From NCBI GenBank assembly GCA_019459525.1, contig JAIBEY010000052.1:145114-209113 (forward strand): a DNA stretch of 64,000 nt. Reading direction: 5' to 3'. The notes below the pieces were generated by a model that made no database searches, was not told where the DNA came from, and saw only the letters and a list, made by a program, of their open reading frames with translations. Position 1 is the first letter of the stretch; each line of letters opens with the position of its first letter. Source of the stretch: Prolixibacteraceae bacterium (lineage in GTDB: Bacteria; Bacteroidota; Bacteroidia; Bacteroidales; Prolixibacteraceae). A program made the position numbers and the translations under genes. Positions 50,122 through 58,945 of this stretch are shown one piece after another.

Positions 50122-52146
50122 TCACGTCATCGGCTGGACCGGAATGGTAAAAAAGAATGAACTACCCTGATCCGGAGCACTTTTCACCCAGATTGAACCA
50201 TTGTTTTTATGCACAAATTCCTTGCAAAGAATAAGCCCAAGCCCAGAGCCATCTTCGTCGTTGGTTCCTTTTCGTTTTACTTTAGAGTCGATACGAAATA
50301 AATTAAGGCAGTCTGTTTCAGAAATACCGACACCATTATCGGCGATGCAAACCTCAACCTCATTCTGATTTTGTTTTGCCGTAACCAGAATTTCACCATT
50401 CTCTGGAGTAAACTTTATAGCATTGTTGATGAGATTCCGAAGTACAGTTTCGATCATTAACGGATCGGCAAATACTTTCAATTCTTCATCGTATTTCAGG
50501 CTGATCGTAATATTTTTTTGTTCGGCCATGGAAAAATGCACATTTATAGAATCGGAAAGCAGTTTTTTTAATTCTATTTCAAGAGGCAAAAATGTTAACC
50601 TGCCGGTTTGCGATCTGGCCCATTCCAGGAGGTTCTGCAATAATCTGAAGATATTTGTTGTTGATTGGTTAATATCTTTGGCAAACCGTTTTCGTTCCTC
50701 CTCGGTAAACTTGTCGTAATCCTTACTAAGCAAATACGAATAGCCCATAACGTTATGAAACGGATTTTTCAGATCGTGGGCAATGATGGAGAAAAATTTA
50801 TTCTTAGCAGCATTTAATAATCGAAGTTCCTGCTCGCTTTTCTCAATGATCTGGTTTTTCTCTTCCAATAGCTCGTTCGATTTTAGTTTTTCGAAATATT
50901 TAACAAGAACAAAGAATACCAACACGAGCAGTAAGGTGGCTGCAATAAATCCAAGTTGTTTGAGCTGTTTGTTTTTGCTTAGTTGTATATCCAGCAATTC
51001 CTGTTTGGCATGCAACCGAATAATTTCATTTTCCTTTTTTTCGGTTTCATACTGCTTTTCAATGCTAACCAGCTTTTCGTACTTTTCTTTTTGGCTCAGG
51101 CTATCGGAATATTGAGCAAAAAGAATGTGGTTTTTCAGGGCCGATTTATAATCGCCAATCAAACTGTAGGTGGTTGCAATTTTCTGATAAGTAGATTTTT
51201 TAAGCCCAAATCCCCGGTCAAAATGCTCGGTTAGCCTCAGGCTTTCATTGTAAAATTCAATGGCTTCCTTGTATTTACCCTGCCGACTTAAAATATCGCC
51301 CAATCCTTCCTTTATTTCAGCTTCGTATTGATTCCATCCCAATTCCTGAAACTTCGCCCAGGCCTGATTAAAAGCATAGTAAGCTTTTTCTAAACTATCA
51401 GGATAATCGGTGTAAATAGTTCCGAGATTGGCGAGTGCAATGGCCTGGTAACCTGACTGGTTTAATTTTCCGAAAAGTTGATTCGCTTTTTGAAGATACA
51501 AAACTGCTGAATCAGCCTGATTTAAACTGATAAATGAATTTCCGATGCCATTATAAGTTACGGCCAGACTAACCGAATCTCCTATCTGTATGTTTATATT
51601 TTTTGCCTTCTTGAAATAGCTAATGGCCTCCTTCTCATTTTCCATCTTATGATGCACATTACCAATATTGTGCAACAATTCGGCGGCATATTCCTGGTTC
51701 CGGTCACACAACTTTAGCCCCTCAATAAACTGTTCAATAGCCTTCTCACCCTGATCCATATTGTGGTAGCAAAGACCGACAGAGCTATAGCAATTGGTCA
51801 GATAGAAAGTATCCTTTAACTGTTCAAAAAGAGTTTTTGCTTTCTCATAGGAAGGAATCGCATGAATATACTCACGTGCATAGAAATCGGTTTCTCCCAG
51901 ATAGTAAAATGATCTGGCCTGTTCCAAAAGCTGCTTGTGCTTCACTGCGAGCTGATAAGCCATCCGGGAATACGAATTGCTTTTGGCAGTATCTTCCCTG
52001 GTAAAAAATGACAATTCCAGATAAAGACCTGATTTCTGTTTTTCGGTGGCTTTTTCTGTCAGATTTAATAAACTGTCAACTTCAGTTTGTGCCAATGCAG
52101 CAATTGAAATAACTATTGTACCCAGAAAGAGACAGAATTTCTTCAT
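50122..52146 (-). CDS. TPR-containing sensor histidine kinase, paralog B
   Basis: A 674-residue paralog of the neighbouring kinase with the same architecture: signal peptide (ALAQT), TPR array, one membrane helix (about 396-414), coiled coil, HisKA with His457, HATPase_c ending IPVQPMT. The central segment from the last TPR helix to HisKA is nearly identical to paralog A in protein and DNA, whereas the TPRs diverge (about half identical by eye). The genes are 201 bases apart in the same direction; that gap holds no other gene. They probably sense different cues through a shared output module. Confidence 0.92.
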   Translation of the reverse strand: MKKFCLFLGTIVISIAALAQTEVDSLLNLTEKATEKQKSGLYLELSFFTREDTAKSNSYSRMAYQLAVKHKQLLEQARSFYYLGETDFYAREYIHAIPSYEKAKTLFEQLKDTFYLTNCYSSVGLCYHNMDQGEKAIEQFIEGLKLCDRNQEYAAELLHNIGNVHHKMENEKEAISYFKKAKNINIQIGDSVSLAVTYNGIGNSFISLNQADSAVLYLQKANQLFGKLNQSGYQAIALANLGTIYTDYPDSLEKAYYAFNQAWAKFQELGWNQYEAEIKEGLGDILSRQGKYKEAIEFYNESLRLTEHFDRGFGLKKSTYQKIATTYSLIGDYKSALKNHILFAQYSDSLSQKEKYEKLVSIEKQYETEKKENEIIRLHAKQELLDIQLSKNKQLKQLGFIAATLLLVLVFFVLVKYFEKLKSNELLEEKNQIIEKSEQELRLLNAAKNKFFSIIAHDLKNPFHNVMGYSYLLSKDYDKFTEEERKRFAKDINQSTTNIFRLLQNLLEWARSQTGRLTFLPLEIELKKLLSDSINVHFSMAEQKNITISLKYDEELKVFADPLMIETVLRNLINNAIKFTPENGEILVTAKQNQNEVEVCIADNGVGISETDCLNLFRIDSKVKRKGTNDEDGSGLGLILCKEFVHKNNGSIWVKSAPDQGSSFFFTIPVQPMT

Positions 52147-52151
52147 CAGTT

Positions 52152-52874
52152 TTATACAACAAGCAGATTTTCGACAGGTATGATATTTTCACCTTTGTAC
52201 CGCAACATCAGGTTGGCCAATGCAAGCGTGTCTTTTTCGCAATACCTGATGATGCGGTCCAGGTCACCATCCTGGTAATATACACGCGCAACCTGGCTTC
52301 CGTCAATGTCGTCTTTGGGAGTAGGAATATTGAATACGGCGCACAACAAATCAAGTGAAGTATAATTTTTATAGTCGCCGAATTTCCACATTTGCAGCGT
52401 GTCGAGCAGCCGATCTTTAACTTCCCAAGGTTTTGCCCCGGCCACATCCAGAATTTTGGGTATCCTGAGCCCGTTAATCAAAGTGCGGCGCGCAATGTAC
52501 GGATAGTCAAATTCCTGTCCGTTATGGGCGCAAAGTTTTTTGCCGGAATGTGAGGTGAATTTTTCGAGCATATCGTTAAACGAGAGCAGTAATTTTTTCT
52601 CATCATCATCATAAAATGATTTTACCCGATACCATCGTTCACCGTTTTTCTGGATAATAACACCTGCCGAAATACAAATAATCCGGCCAAATTCAGCATA
52701 GATTCCTGCCCGTTCATATACATCAGAGGCAAGTTGGTTTTCATCCCTGAAATGGATTGATTTTTTATCCCACAACTGCTGGAAATGCTCCGACAGCTCA
52801 GCAAATTCGGGCTTTTGAGGCGCAGTTTCAATATCGATGAACAGAATATCTTCGGATGAGAGTGATTCGAACAT
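52152..52874 (-). CDS. PolB-like predicted 3'-5' exonuclease
   Basis: A 240-residue ribonuclease-H-like exonuclease of the predicted PolB-like group. The first metal motif is FIDIETAPQ (Asp14, Glu16), the second CAHNGQEFDYPYIARR and the third YCEKDTLALANL. This group occurs singly in Bacteroidetes and is thought to process DNA; no polymerase domain is attached. Start and stop abut the uridine kinase gene (stop 52875), so they share a transcript. Confidence 0.88.
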   Translation of the reverse strand: MFESLSSEDILFIDIETAPQKPEFAELSEHFQQLWDKKSIHFRDENQLASDVYERAGIYAEFGRIICISAGVIIQKNGERWYRVKSFYDDDEKKLLLSFNDMLEKFTSHSGKKLCAHNGQEFDYPYIARRTLINGLRIPKILDVAGAKPWEVKDRLLDTLQMWKFGDYKNYTSLDLLCAVFNIPTPKDDIDGSQVARVYYQDGDLDRIIRYCEKDTLALANLMLRYKGENIIPVENLLVV

Positions 52875-53483
52875 TTACTTGAGATTTTGTTGGATGTAAT
52901 TGGTTAGGATATTAATGGCAACCAGATTGTTACCACCCTGAGGCACAATAATGTCGGCAAATTGTTTGGTAGGCTCAATAAACTGGATATGGCTTGGACG
53001 TACGGTTTTCTCATAACGATCCAAAACCATCTGCACATTTCTTCCCCGTTCAATAATATCCCGCTGAATCACACGAGATAAACGCAGGTCCGAATCGCAG
53101 TCAACAAATACTTTTATACCCATCTGCTCACGGAGAATTGCCGGCGATAAAACAAGAATCCCTTCAATAATAACAACCGCTTTAGGCTGTATCTCCCGGG
53201 TTTCTTCGGAACGGGTGCAAGTGAGGTACGAATAGATAGGCTCCTGAACTGGATGCCCGGCTTTCAGTTTAATAATGTGCTCAACGAGCAGTTCAAATTC
53301 GATAGACGCCGGATGGTCGTAATTGATTTTCTGTCTTTCGTCCATCGGTAAATGACTATTGTCTTTATAGTACGAATCTTGCGAAATTACAGCAACTTCG
53401 CCAGCCGGAAGCTTTTCGATAATCTTCTTAACTACAGTTGTTTTACCCGATCCGGTTCCACCGGCAATTCCAATAACAAGCAT
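52875..53483 (-). CDS. udk: Uridine kinase
   Basis: A 202-residue uridine/cytidine kinase. ATG 53483 (MLVIGIAGGTGSGKTTVVKK) is used, since the P-loop GGTGSGKT (residues 8-15) must be near the start; 17 codons upstream are open. It has the base-binding SQDSYYKDNSHLPMDERQKINYDHP segment and IERGRNVQ. Length is normal. It is followed directly by the PolB-like exonuclease gene. Confidence 0.94.
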   Translation of the reverse strand: MLVIGIAGGTGSGKTTVVKKIIEKLPAGEVAVISQDSYYKDNSHLPMDERQKINYDHPASIEFELLVEHIIKLKAGHPVQEPIYSYLTCTRSEETREIQPKAVVIIEGILVLSPAILREQMGIKVFVDCDSDLRLSRVIQRDIIERGRNVQMVLDRYEKTVRPSHIQFIEPTKQFADIIVPQGGNNLVAINILTNYIQQNLK

Positions 53484-53603
53484 AAAAATGTTTTTTTTCA
53501 AAGATAATGAAGTGAATGGCTTTTCAGCAAGCAAAATTATACGTTGTGGAACAGAGGTCAGAAAATGTTAACTTCGCAGTGAAAACGTTAAAACCATATC
53601 GTT

Positions 53604-53906
53604 ATGATTAACCATATTGTATTGTTTAAACTGAAAAAATACGACACCGAAAGCGAAAAGCAAGACGTGATCGGCGCTATTGAGGATGCTTTGCTTAGCT
53701 TAAAAGATAAAATTACCGAACTGAAATACATTGAGGTTGGAGTAAATTACGAATTAGCTGCCAAATCATACGATGTTTGTTTAATTTCTCATTTCGAGAC
53801 CATCGAACAGCTTGATTCCTACCGGATCCATCCGGAACATGTGAAAGTTGCTGAACTTATTGGACAGCACGCTGTTGAACGTGCAGCAGTAGATTTTGAA
53901 TTTTAA
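53604..53906 (+). CDS. Dabb (stress-responsive alpha/beta barrel) family protein
   Basis: A 100-residue dimeric alpha/beta barrel protein: MINHIVLFKLKKYDTESEKQ and SYRIHPEHVKVAELIG are the hallmark strands with the conserved His. These are small stress-induced or olivetolic-acid-cyclase-like folds of unclear function. It precedes the mannose-6-phosphate isomerase gene by 52 bases. Confidence 0.88.
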   Translation: MINHIVLFKLKKYDTESEKQDVIGAIEDALLSLKDKITELKYIEVGVNYELAAKSYDVCLISHFETIEQLDSYRIHPEHVKVAELIGQHAVERAAVDFEF

Positions 53907-53958
53907 TCTGCTACCGAGTTTCAAAAAACGATTTCTAAATTTAATTATTCCTTAACGC

Positions 53959-54942
53959 ATGGAAGGATTGTATCCACTGAAGTTTACACCCATTTTCAAA
54001 GATAAAATATGGGGTGGCAATAAAATAAAATCGATCTTGAACAAAGATTTTGGCCATTTGCCAAACTGTGGCGAAAGTTGGGAACTTTCGGGTGTCGAAG
54101 GCAACATTTCGGTTGTATCGAATGGTTTTTTAGCCGGAAATACGCTCGAAGAGCTGATCGAAATATACATGGGCGACTTGGTTGGTGAGGGTATTTTTGA
54201 AACCTATGGAATAGAGTTTCCCCTACTCATTAAATTCATCGATGCCAACGACGATTTGTCTATCCAGGTTCACCCGGATGACGAAATGTCGAAAGAACGC
54301 CACAATGCCTTTGGCAAAACAGAAATGTGGTATGTGATGCAGGCTGATCAGGGCTCAAAACTTCAGTCCGGATTTAATCAGCAGGTCGATCAGGACAAAT
54401 ACCTTTTTAAGTTAGAACACAACGAACTGACCGACATCCTGAATTTTGAAGAAGTTGCTGCTGGTGATGTCTTTTTTATTCCTGCCGGAAGAGTACATGC
54501 CATCGGGAAAGGAATCCTGCTGGCCGAAATTCAGCAAACCTCAGATATAACTTACCGGATATACGATTACGACCGCCGCGATAACGAAGGCAATCCGCGT
54601 GAACTGCACACCGAACTGGCATTAGACGCTATCGATTATACGCTTTCACCGGAATACAAAACCCGTTACGAATCAAAACTAAACGAGTCGGTAGAATTGG
54701 CTAAATGTAAATATTTTACAACCAACGTATTAGATCTCAATACCATTGTCGAAAAAGATTACAACAAACTCGATTCGTTTGTTATTTATATTTGTTTGGA
54801 TGGTGAATTGCAAATCGAAACAGAATCTGGTTCAGAAACGGTACAGAAAGGTGAAACGATACTGATACCGGCTTCTATCGAAAATGTACAGCTTAAACCC
54901 TTATCGGCTACGGTAAAATTACTCGAAGTTTATATTGGTTAA
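53959..54942 (+). CDS. Class I mannose-6-phosphate isomerase
   Basis: A 327-residue type I phosphomannose isomerase of the short Bacteroidetes/Bacillus form (ManA/Pmi). The zinc ligands lie in IQVHPDDEMSKERH and GKTEMWYVMQ, and PAGRVHAIGKGILLAEIQQTSD carries the active-site Arg/His. It links fructose-6-phosphate with mannose-6-phosphate for GDP-mannose and glycan synthesis. A candidate start at 53959 matches MEGLYPLKFTPIFKDKIWGG. The gene ends 107 bases before engB. Confidence 0.92.
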   Translation: MEGLYPLKFTPIFKDKIWGGNKIKSILNKDFGHLPNCGESWELSGVEGNISVVSNGFLAGNTLEELIEIYMGDLVGEGIFETYGIEFPLLIKFIDANDDLSIQVHPDDEMSKERHNAFGKTEMWYVMQADQGSKLQSGFNQQVDQDKYLFKLEHNELTDILNFEEVAAGDVFFIPAGRVHAIGKGILLAEIQQTSDITYRIYDYDRRDNEGNPRELHTELALDAIDYTLSPEYKTRYESKLNESVELAKCKYFTTNVLDLNTIVEKDYNKLDSFVIYICLDGELQIETESGSETVQKGETILIPASIENVQLKPLSATVKLLEVYIG

Positions 54943-55049
54943 CCTGGTTATTGGTTGTCGTTAAATTTGCACCAGCAATTAACCTACAACATTTGACTAC
55001 AGAGTAACAACAGAAGGCCATTTCTTAAAATTTAACGCAGCAATATTGA

Positions 55050-55643
55050 ATGATCAAACAAGCCAGATTTTTAATCAGTAATACCGATGTCCGAAAGTGT
55101 CCTGCACCGGATAAGCCTGAATATGCTTTTATCGGGCGGTCTAATGTAGGCAAATCGTCGCTCATCAATATGCTTGTTGGTCAAAACAATCTGGCAAAAG
55201 TTTCAGTACGTCCTGGCAAAACTCAACTCATTAATCATTTTATTGTTGATGAAAGTTGGTATCTGGTCGATCTTCCCGGTTACGGATACGCCAAAATTGC
55301 AATTTCGGTAAAGGAAAAGTTCCAGAAGTTAATCAGCCGGTACATCCTTGAACGTGAAAATCTATACTGCTTGTTTGTGCTGATAGATATCCGGCATGCA
55401 CCACAAAAGATTGATGTGGAATTTATAACCTGGCTGGGCGAAAACAACATTCCGTTCGCTATTATTTTTACCAAAGCAGATAAATTAGGAAAAGTGACAG
55501 CGGCTAAAAATGTAGCTGCTTACTCGCAGGAACTTAAAAAGTTATGGGAAGAATTACCTCCAATGCTGGTTAGTTCATCGCACGACAACACTGGGCGCGA
55601 AGAGATTATTTCGTACATCCAAAACATTAATAATTCACAATAA
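55050..55643 (+). CDS. engB: Ribosome biogenesis GTPase EngB (YsxC)
   Basis: A 197-residue essential GTPase that helps assemble the 50S subunit. The G1 loop is GRSNVGKSS (residues 29-37), G3 DLPGYGYA, G4 TKADK and G5 SS near the end (LVSSSHDNTG). The length is typical. It lies between mannose-6-phosphate isomerase and prs, all rightward. Confidence 0.95.
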   Translation: MIKQARFLISNTDVRKCPAPDKPEYAFIGRSNVGKSSLINMLVGQNNLAKVSVRPGKTQLINHFIVDESWYLVDLPGYGYAKIAISVKEKFQKLISRYILERENLYCLFVLIDIRHAPQKIDVEFITWLGENNIPFAIIFTKADKLGKVTAAKNVAAYSQELKKLWEELPPMLVSSSHDNTGREEIISYIQNINNSQ

Positions 55644-55747
55644 AAACATTCATTACCAAACACTTAAATAAAAATAAAATTTACTTTTATTTCCGGTAAA
55701 TGTTAACTTATACCGTAAATACAAGGGGATATGAGTAAGTTTTTTAT

Positions 55748-55755
55748 ACCTTTGC
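55748..55755 (+). promoter_or_regulatory. Putative -7 element of prs
   Basis: TACCTTTG fits TAnnTTTG, 36 bases before ATG 55792. Confidence 0.5.
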
Positions 55756-55791
55756 CCGCATTCCAGAAACACAAATTTTAAAAAGGAAGAA

Positions 55792-56730
55792 ATGTCAAGA
55801 AAAGCTCCTCTCAAGATTTTTCCGTGTACAAAAAGTGTGGATTTAACCAAACGGATTTGCGATGGTTTGGGGGTTGAAATAGGAAAAACTTCCTGTCCGA
55901 TTTTCTCGGATGGCGAGTTTGAACCTTGCTACGAAGAAACAATCCGCGGTTCGCATGTATTTATTATCCAGTCAACTCCCCCACCGGCTGATAACCTGAT
56001 GGAATTATTACTCATGATTGACGCTGCAAAACGTGCGTCAGCCTATAAGACCATTGCAGTTATCCCCTACTTTGGTTATGCCCGGCAAGACCGGAAAGAT
56101 AAACCACGTGTTTCAATTGGTGCCAAGCTGATAGCCGATTTGCTTTCAACTGCCGGAGCCGATCGTATCATCACCATGGATCTCCATGCCGATCAGATTC
56201 AGGGTTTCTTTAATGTGCCGGTTGACCATTTGTATGCATCATCACTTTTTATTCCATTCATTGGTCAAATGGGATTAGAGAACCTGGTTGTTGCATCGCC
56301 CGATGTGGGCGGTACCAAACGGGCCAATACCTACGCCAAAATGCTTGGAACCGACATGGTTATTTGCCACAAGTCGCGCGCAAAAGCAAATGTTGTTGAC
56401 AGCATGACTTTAATTGGTGATGTGAAAGGCAAAGATGTGATTATTGTTGACGACTTAATTGATACCGCCGGTACAATTGCCAAAGCTGCCGACCTGATGA
56501 TGGACAAAGGCGCCCATAGCGTTCGTGCCTTTGCTGCACATGGCGTATTATCAGGCCCGGCTTACGAAAGAATCGAAAATTCAGCATTAACCGAAGTCTA
56601 TTTTACCGACTCCATTCCCGGAAAACAAGAATCATCAAAGATTAAATATATCCCGATTGCAAAGGCTTTAGGCGAGGCAATTGAAAGAGTTTATAAAAAT
56701 CAGTCAATTAGTTCGATGTATTACGGCTAA
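55792..56730 (+). CDS. prs: Ribose-phosphate pyrophosphokinase
   Basis: A 312-residue PRPP synthetase. The ribose-5-phosphate loop VVIVDDLIDTAGTIAKAA-like (DVIIVDDLIDTAGTI) and the flexible catalytic block (FGYARQDRKDKPR) are present, as are the ATP-binding elements. It supplies PRPP for purine, pyrimidine, His and Trp synthesis. It has its own promoter and is followed by rplY, which has a separate one overlapping the prs stop. Confidence 0.95.
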   Translation: MSRKAPLKIFPCTKSVDLTKRICDGLGVEIGKTSCPIFSDGEFEPCYEETIRGSHVFIIQSTPPPADNLMELLLMIDAAKRASAYKTIAVIPYFGYARQDRKDKPRVSIGAKLIADLLSTAGADRIITMDLHADQIQGFFNVPVDHLYASSLFIPFIGQMGLENLVVASPDVGGTKRANTYAKMLGTDMVICHKSRAKANVVDSMTLIGDVKGKDVIIVDDLIDTAGTIAKAADLMMDKGAHSVRAFAAHGVLSGPAYERIENSALTEVYFTDSIPGKQESSKIKYIPIAKALGEAIERVYKNQSISSMYYG

Positions 56731-56735
56731 TTGTA

Positions 56736-56743
56736 TATATTTG
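56736..56743 (+). promoter_or_regulatory. Putative -7 element of the L25 gene
   Basis: TATATTTG, an exact TAnnTTTG match, begins six bases after the prs stop and 103 bases before the L25 ATG, leaving a long leader. Confidence 0.5.
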
Positions 56744-56788
56744 CACCGCTTTTTCCATAAGCACATGTTATGCATGCTGTTTGCCCTT

Positions 56789-56806
56789 TCAACGTAAAGG
56801 GAGGAC
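56789..56806 (+). other. Hairpin in the L25 leader
   Basis: CCCTTT, loop, AAAGGG within the about 90-base untranslated leader between the promoter and the L25 ATG. It might be an autoregulatory ribosomal-protein site; no known leader family is recognised. Confidence 0.35.
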
Positions 56807-56838
56807 TGAGTACCATAATTTTAAACAAAAAAAGTAAG

Positions 56839-57414
56839 ATGAAATCAATTTCGATTAAAGGCACTAAAAGAGAAGTCGTAGGTAAAAAAGAGGCCAAAAG
56901 ACTTCGTAAAGAAGCATTAGTTCCCGGAGTATTGTACGGTGGCGAGGAACCCATCCATTTTTATGCTCCTGAAAAAGAATTTAAATCGCTGATTTACACA
57001 CCAAACGTTTACCTGGTTGATTTAGACATCGACGGTACTGTTTACCAGTCGATTATTCAGGATGCACAATTTCACCCGGTTGAAGAACAACTGATGCACG
57101 TTGACTTCCTGCGTACTTCTGATGACAAAATGGTAAAAGTTGAAATCCCTGTAAAAACGGAAGGATTTGCAAAAGGTATCCGTAAAGGGGGTAAATTAAA
57201 ACTGAACCTTCGTACCTTGAAAGTTAAAGCAATGGTAAAACATCTTCCGGATGCCATCACCATTAATGTTGATGATTTGGATTTGGGTCAGAGTTACAAA
57301 GTAGGTTCTTTAGTTAGAGAAAATCTCGAATTTTTGAATGCAAAAGCGGTACCAGTGGTAACTATCATGATTACCAGAGCTGCTAAAGCTGCTAAAGCTG
57401 GTGGTAAAGGTTAA
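56839..57414 (+). CDS. rplY: 50S ribosomal protein L25 (general stress/Ctc type)
   Basis: A 191-residue L25/Ctc protein that binds 5S rRNA. ATG 56839 (MKSISIKGTKREVVGKKEAKRLR) is the family start; 23 codons upstream are open but belong to the leader. The N-terminal 5S-binding domain (PGVLYGGEEPIHF) and the CTC-type beta domain (VDFLRTSDDKMVKVEIPVKT) are both present. The end is Ala/Lys-rich. Pth follows 17 bases later, so the two are cotranscribed, a frequent arrangement. Confidence 0.94.
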   Translation: MKSISIKGTKREVVGKKEAKRLRKEALVPGVLYGGEEPIHFYAPEKEFKSLIYTPNVYLVDLDIDGTVYQSIIQDAQFHPVEEQLMHVDFLRTSDDKMVKVEIPVKTEGFAKGIRKGGKLKLNLRTLKVKAMVKHLPDAITINVDDLDLGQSYKVGSLVRENLEFLNAKAVPVVTIMITRAAKAAKAGGKG

Positions 57415-57431
57415 TTCTTAAAAGCACTATT

Positions 57432-57998
57432 TTGAAATACCTGATTGCAGGATTAGGAAATCCGGGGAAAGAATACGAAAATACCCGGCATAATATAGGA
57501 TTTAAAATATTGGACGCTCTTGCAGATGCGTCCAATATTGTTTTTAGCGATGAACGTCACGGTTGGGTTACCGAATATAAATTTAAAAGCCGTACGTTTA
57601 TTTTGCTGAAACCTTCCACATACATGAATTTGAGTGGAAAGGCTGTAAATTACTGGATGCAGAAAGAAAGTATTGCCATCGAAAATCTTTTGGTAGTCGT
57701 TGATGATCTGTCGCTTCCACTGGGTTCGCTACGACTTCGTGCCAAAGGAAGCGATGCCGGTCATAATGGACTGAAAAACATTACTCAGGTAATCGGCAGC
57801 CAGGATTATGCCCGTCTTCGGTTTGGAATTGGCGATAATTTCAGGCAAGGCCAACAAGTTGATTATGTGTTGGGCGAATGGGATAAACAGGAAAAACTTG
57901 AACTTCCGGCACTGATTGATACGTCCATCGAAATCATCAAAAGCTTCGGCACCATTGGCGTAAGCCAAACCATGACCTTTTTTAACAAACGGAAATAA
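57432..57998 (+). CDS. pth: Peptidyl-tRNA hydrolase (TTG start)
   Basis: A 188-residue Pth, which releases peptides from prematurely detached peptidyl-tRNA. The catalytic His20 in ENTRHNIGFK and KPSTYMNLSGKAV (Asn) are present, and GSDAGHNGLKNITQVIGSQDYARLRFGIG is standard. The conserved start MKYLIAGLGNPGKEY falls on a TTG codon; no ATG is in frame upstream. The rplY-pth-S4 gene order is shared with many Bacteroidetes. Confidence 0.94.
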   Translation: MKYLIAGLGNPGKEYENTRHNIGFKILDALADASNIVFSDERHGWVTEYKFKSRTFILLKPSTYMNLSGKAVNYWMQKESIAIENLLVVVDDLSLPLGSLRLRAKGSDAGHNGLKNITQVIGSQDYARLRFGIGDNFRQGQQVDYVLGEWDKQEKLELPALIDTSIEIIKSFGTIGVSQTMTFFNKRK

Positions 57999-58004
57999 AC
58001 AAAA

Positions 58005-58382
58005 ATGGCAGAAGGGATTCGCATTGACAAATGGCTTTTTGCTGTGCGTCTGTACAAAACGCGCAGCCTGGCATCCGAAGAATGTAGAAAAGGAAAAGTT
58101 ACGATCAATGGGATGAACGTAAAACCTTCGCGCGAGATAAAAGAAGGCGAAACCATCCAACTTCGACGCCCTCCCATTACACGGAGCTACAAAGTGATTG
58201 CCCTGACTGAAAATCGGATGTCGGCCAAACTGGTTCCTGAATTTATGGTTGAAACAACACCTGCCTCGGAACTGGAGATTTTGGAGGTTCAGAAAAACAT
58301 GAGCATTTATAATCGTGAACGTGGAACCGGCAGGCCCACAAAAAAAGAACGCCGCGACCTGGATGATTTTTTTAATGTTTGA
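58005..58382 (+). CDS. S4-domain RNA-binding protein (HslR-like)
   Basis: A 125-residue protein whose first 60 residues are an S4 RNA-binding domain (RIDKWLFAVRLYKTRSLASEECRKGKVTINGMNVKPSREIKEGETI), followed by a basic, mostly helical tail (RGTGRPTKKERRDLDDFF). HslR/Hsp15-like proteins bind free 50S subunits with blocked nascent chains. It starts seven bases after pth, consistent with the ribosome-rescue theme. Confidence 0.9.
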   Translation: MAEGIRIDKWLFAVRLYKTRSLASEECRKGKVTINGMNVKPSREIKEGETIQLRRPPITRSYKVIALTENRMSAKLVPEFMVETTPASELEILEVQKNMSIYNRERGTGRPTKKERRDLDDFFNV

Positions 58383-58399
58383 TTTAAGCCTTCAACACC

Positions 58400-58945
58400 A
58401 TGCTGGTAGCACACGAAAAACGGAAAACAAATATTGCTGAATATATTTTGTACATGTGGCAGATAGAGGATTTGCTGCGTGCCTGTTCATTCGATCCGGA
58501 AATTATCGGACAGCAACTGGTAGCCCGGTTTCAGGCAAATAAAAATACCGAAAAAGAAATAACCGATTGGTACTTAAGTCTGGCTTCAGCGATGAACAAG
58601 GAAAACATTCGGGAAAAAGGCCACCTGCTGGCTATTACCAACAACCTGAACGATTTGAATGAATTTCATCTCAAAATGCTTGAACAACAGAACGATCAGG
58701 AATATTTACACTTGTACCGAGTCAACAGCGGAGCCATTGCTGAACTGATGCAGCGCTCGGGCAACTCTGCCCAAAATGAAATTGAAGCTTGTTTGAATGC
58801 TTTATATGGACTGATGACATTGAAATTAAAAAAAGCAGAAATTTCTGAATCAACACAGAAAACGGTACAGGGATTTGGGCAGTTGATCGGTCATTTATCG
58901 GCCCGGTACATTCAATTCGAGAACGACGAATTCGATTTCAGATAA
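58400..58945 (+). CDS. DUF4924 family protein
   Basis: A 181-residue soluble helical protein of the Bacteroidetes DUF4924 family: KTNIAEYILYMWQIEDLLRA, EITDWYLSLASAMNKENIREKGHL and the repeated acidic helices are typical. The function is unknown; it usually neighbours pth/L25/S4 genes in the phylum. Its 3' end overlaps the end of the convergent DCC gene by eight bases. Confidence 0.85.
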   Translation: MLVAHEKRKTNIAEYILYMWQIEDLLRACSFDPEIIGQQLVARFQANKNTEKEITDWYLSLASAMNKENIREKGHLLAITNNLNDLNEFHLKMLEQQNDQEYLHLYRVNSGAIAELMQRSGNSAQNEIEACLNALYGLMTLKLKKAEISESTQKTVQGFGQLIGHLSARYIQFENDEFDFR

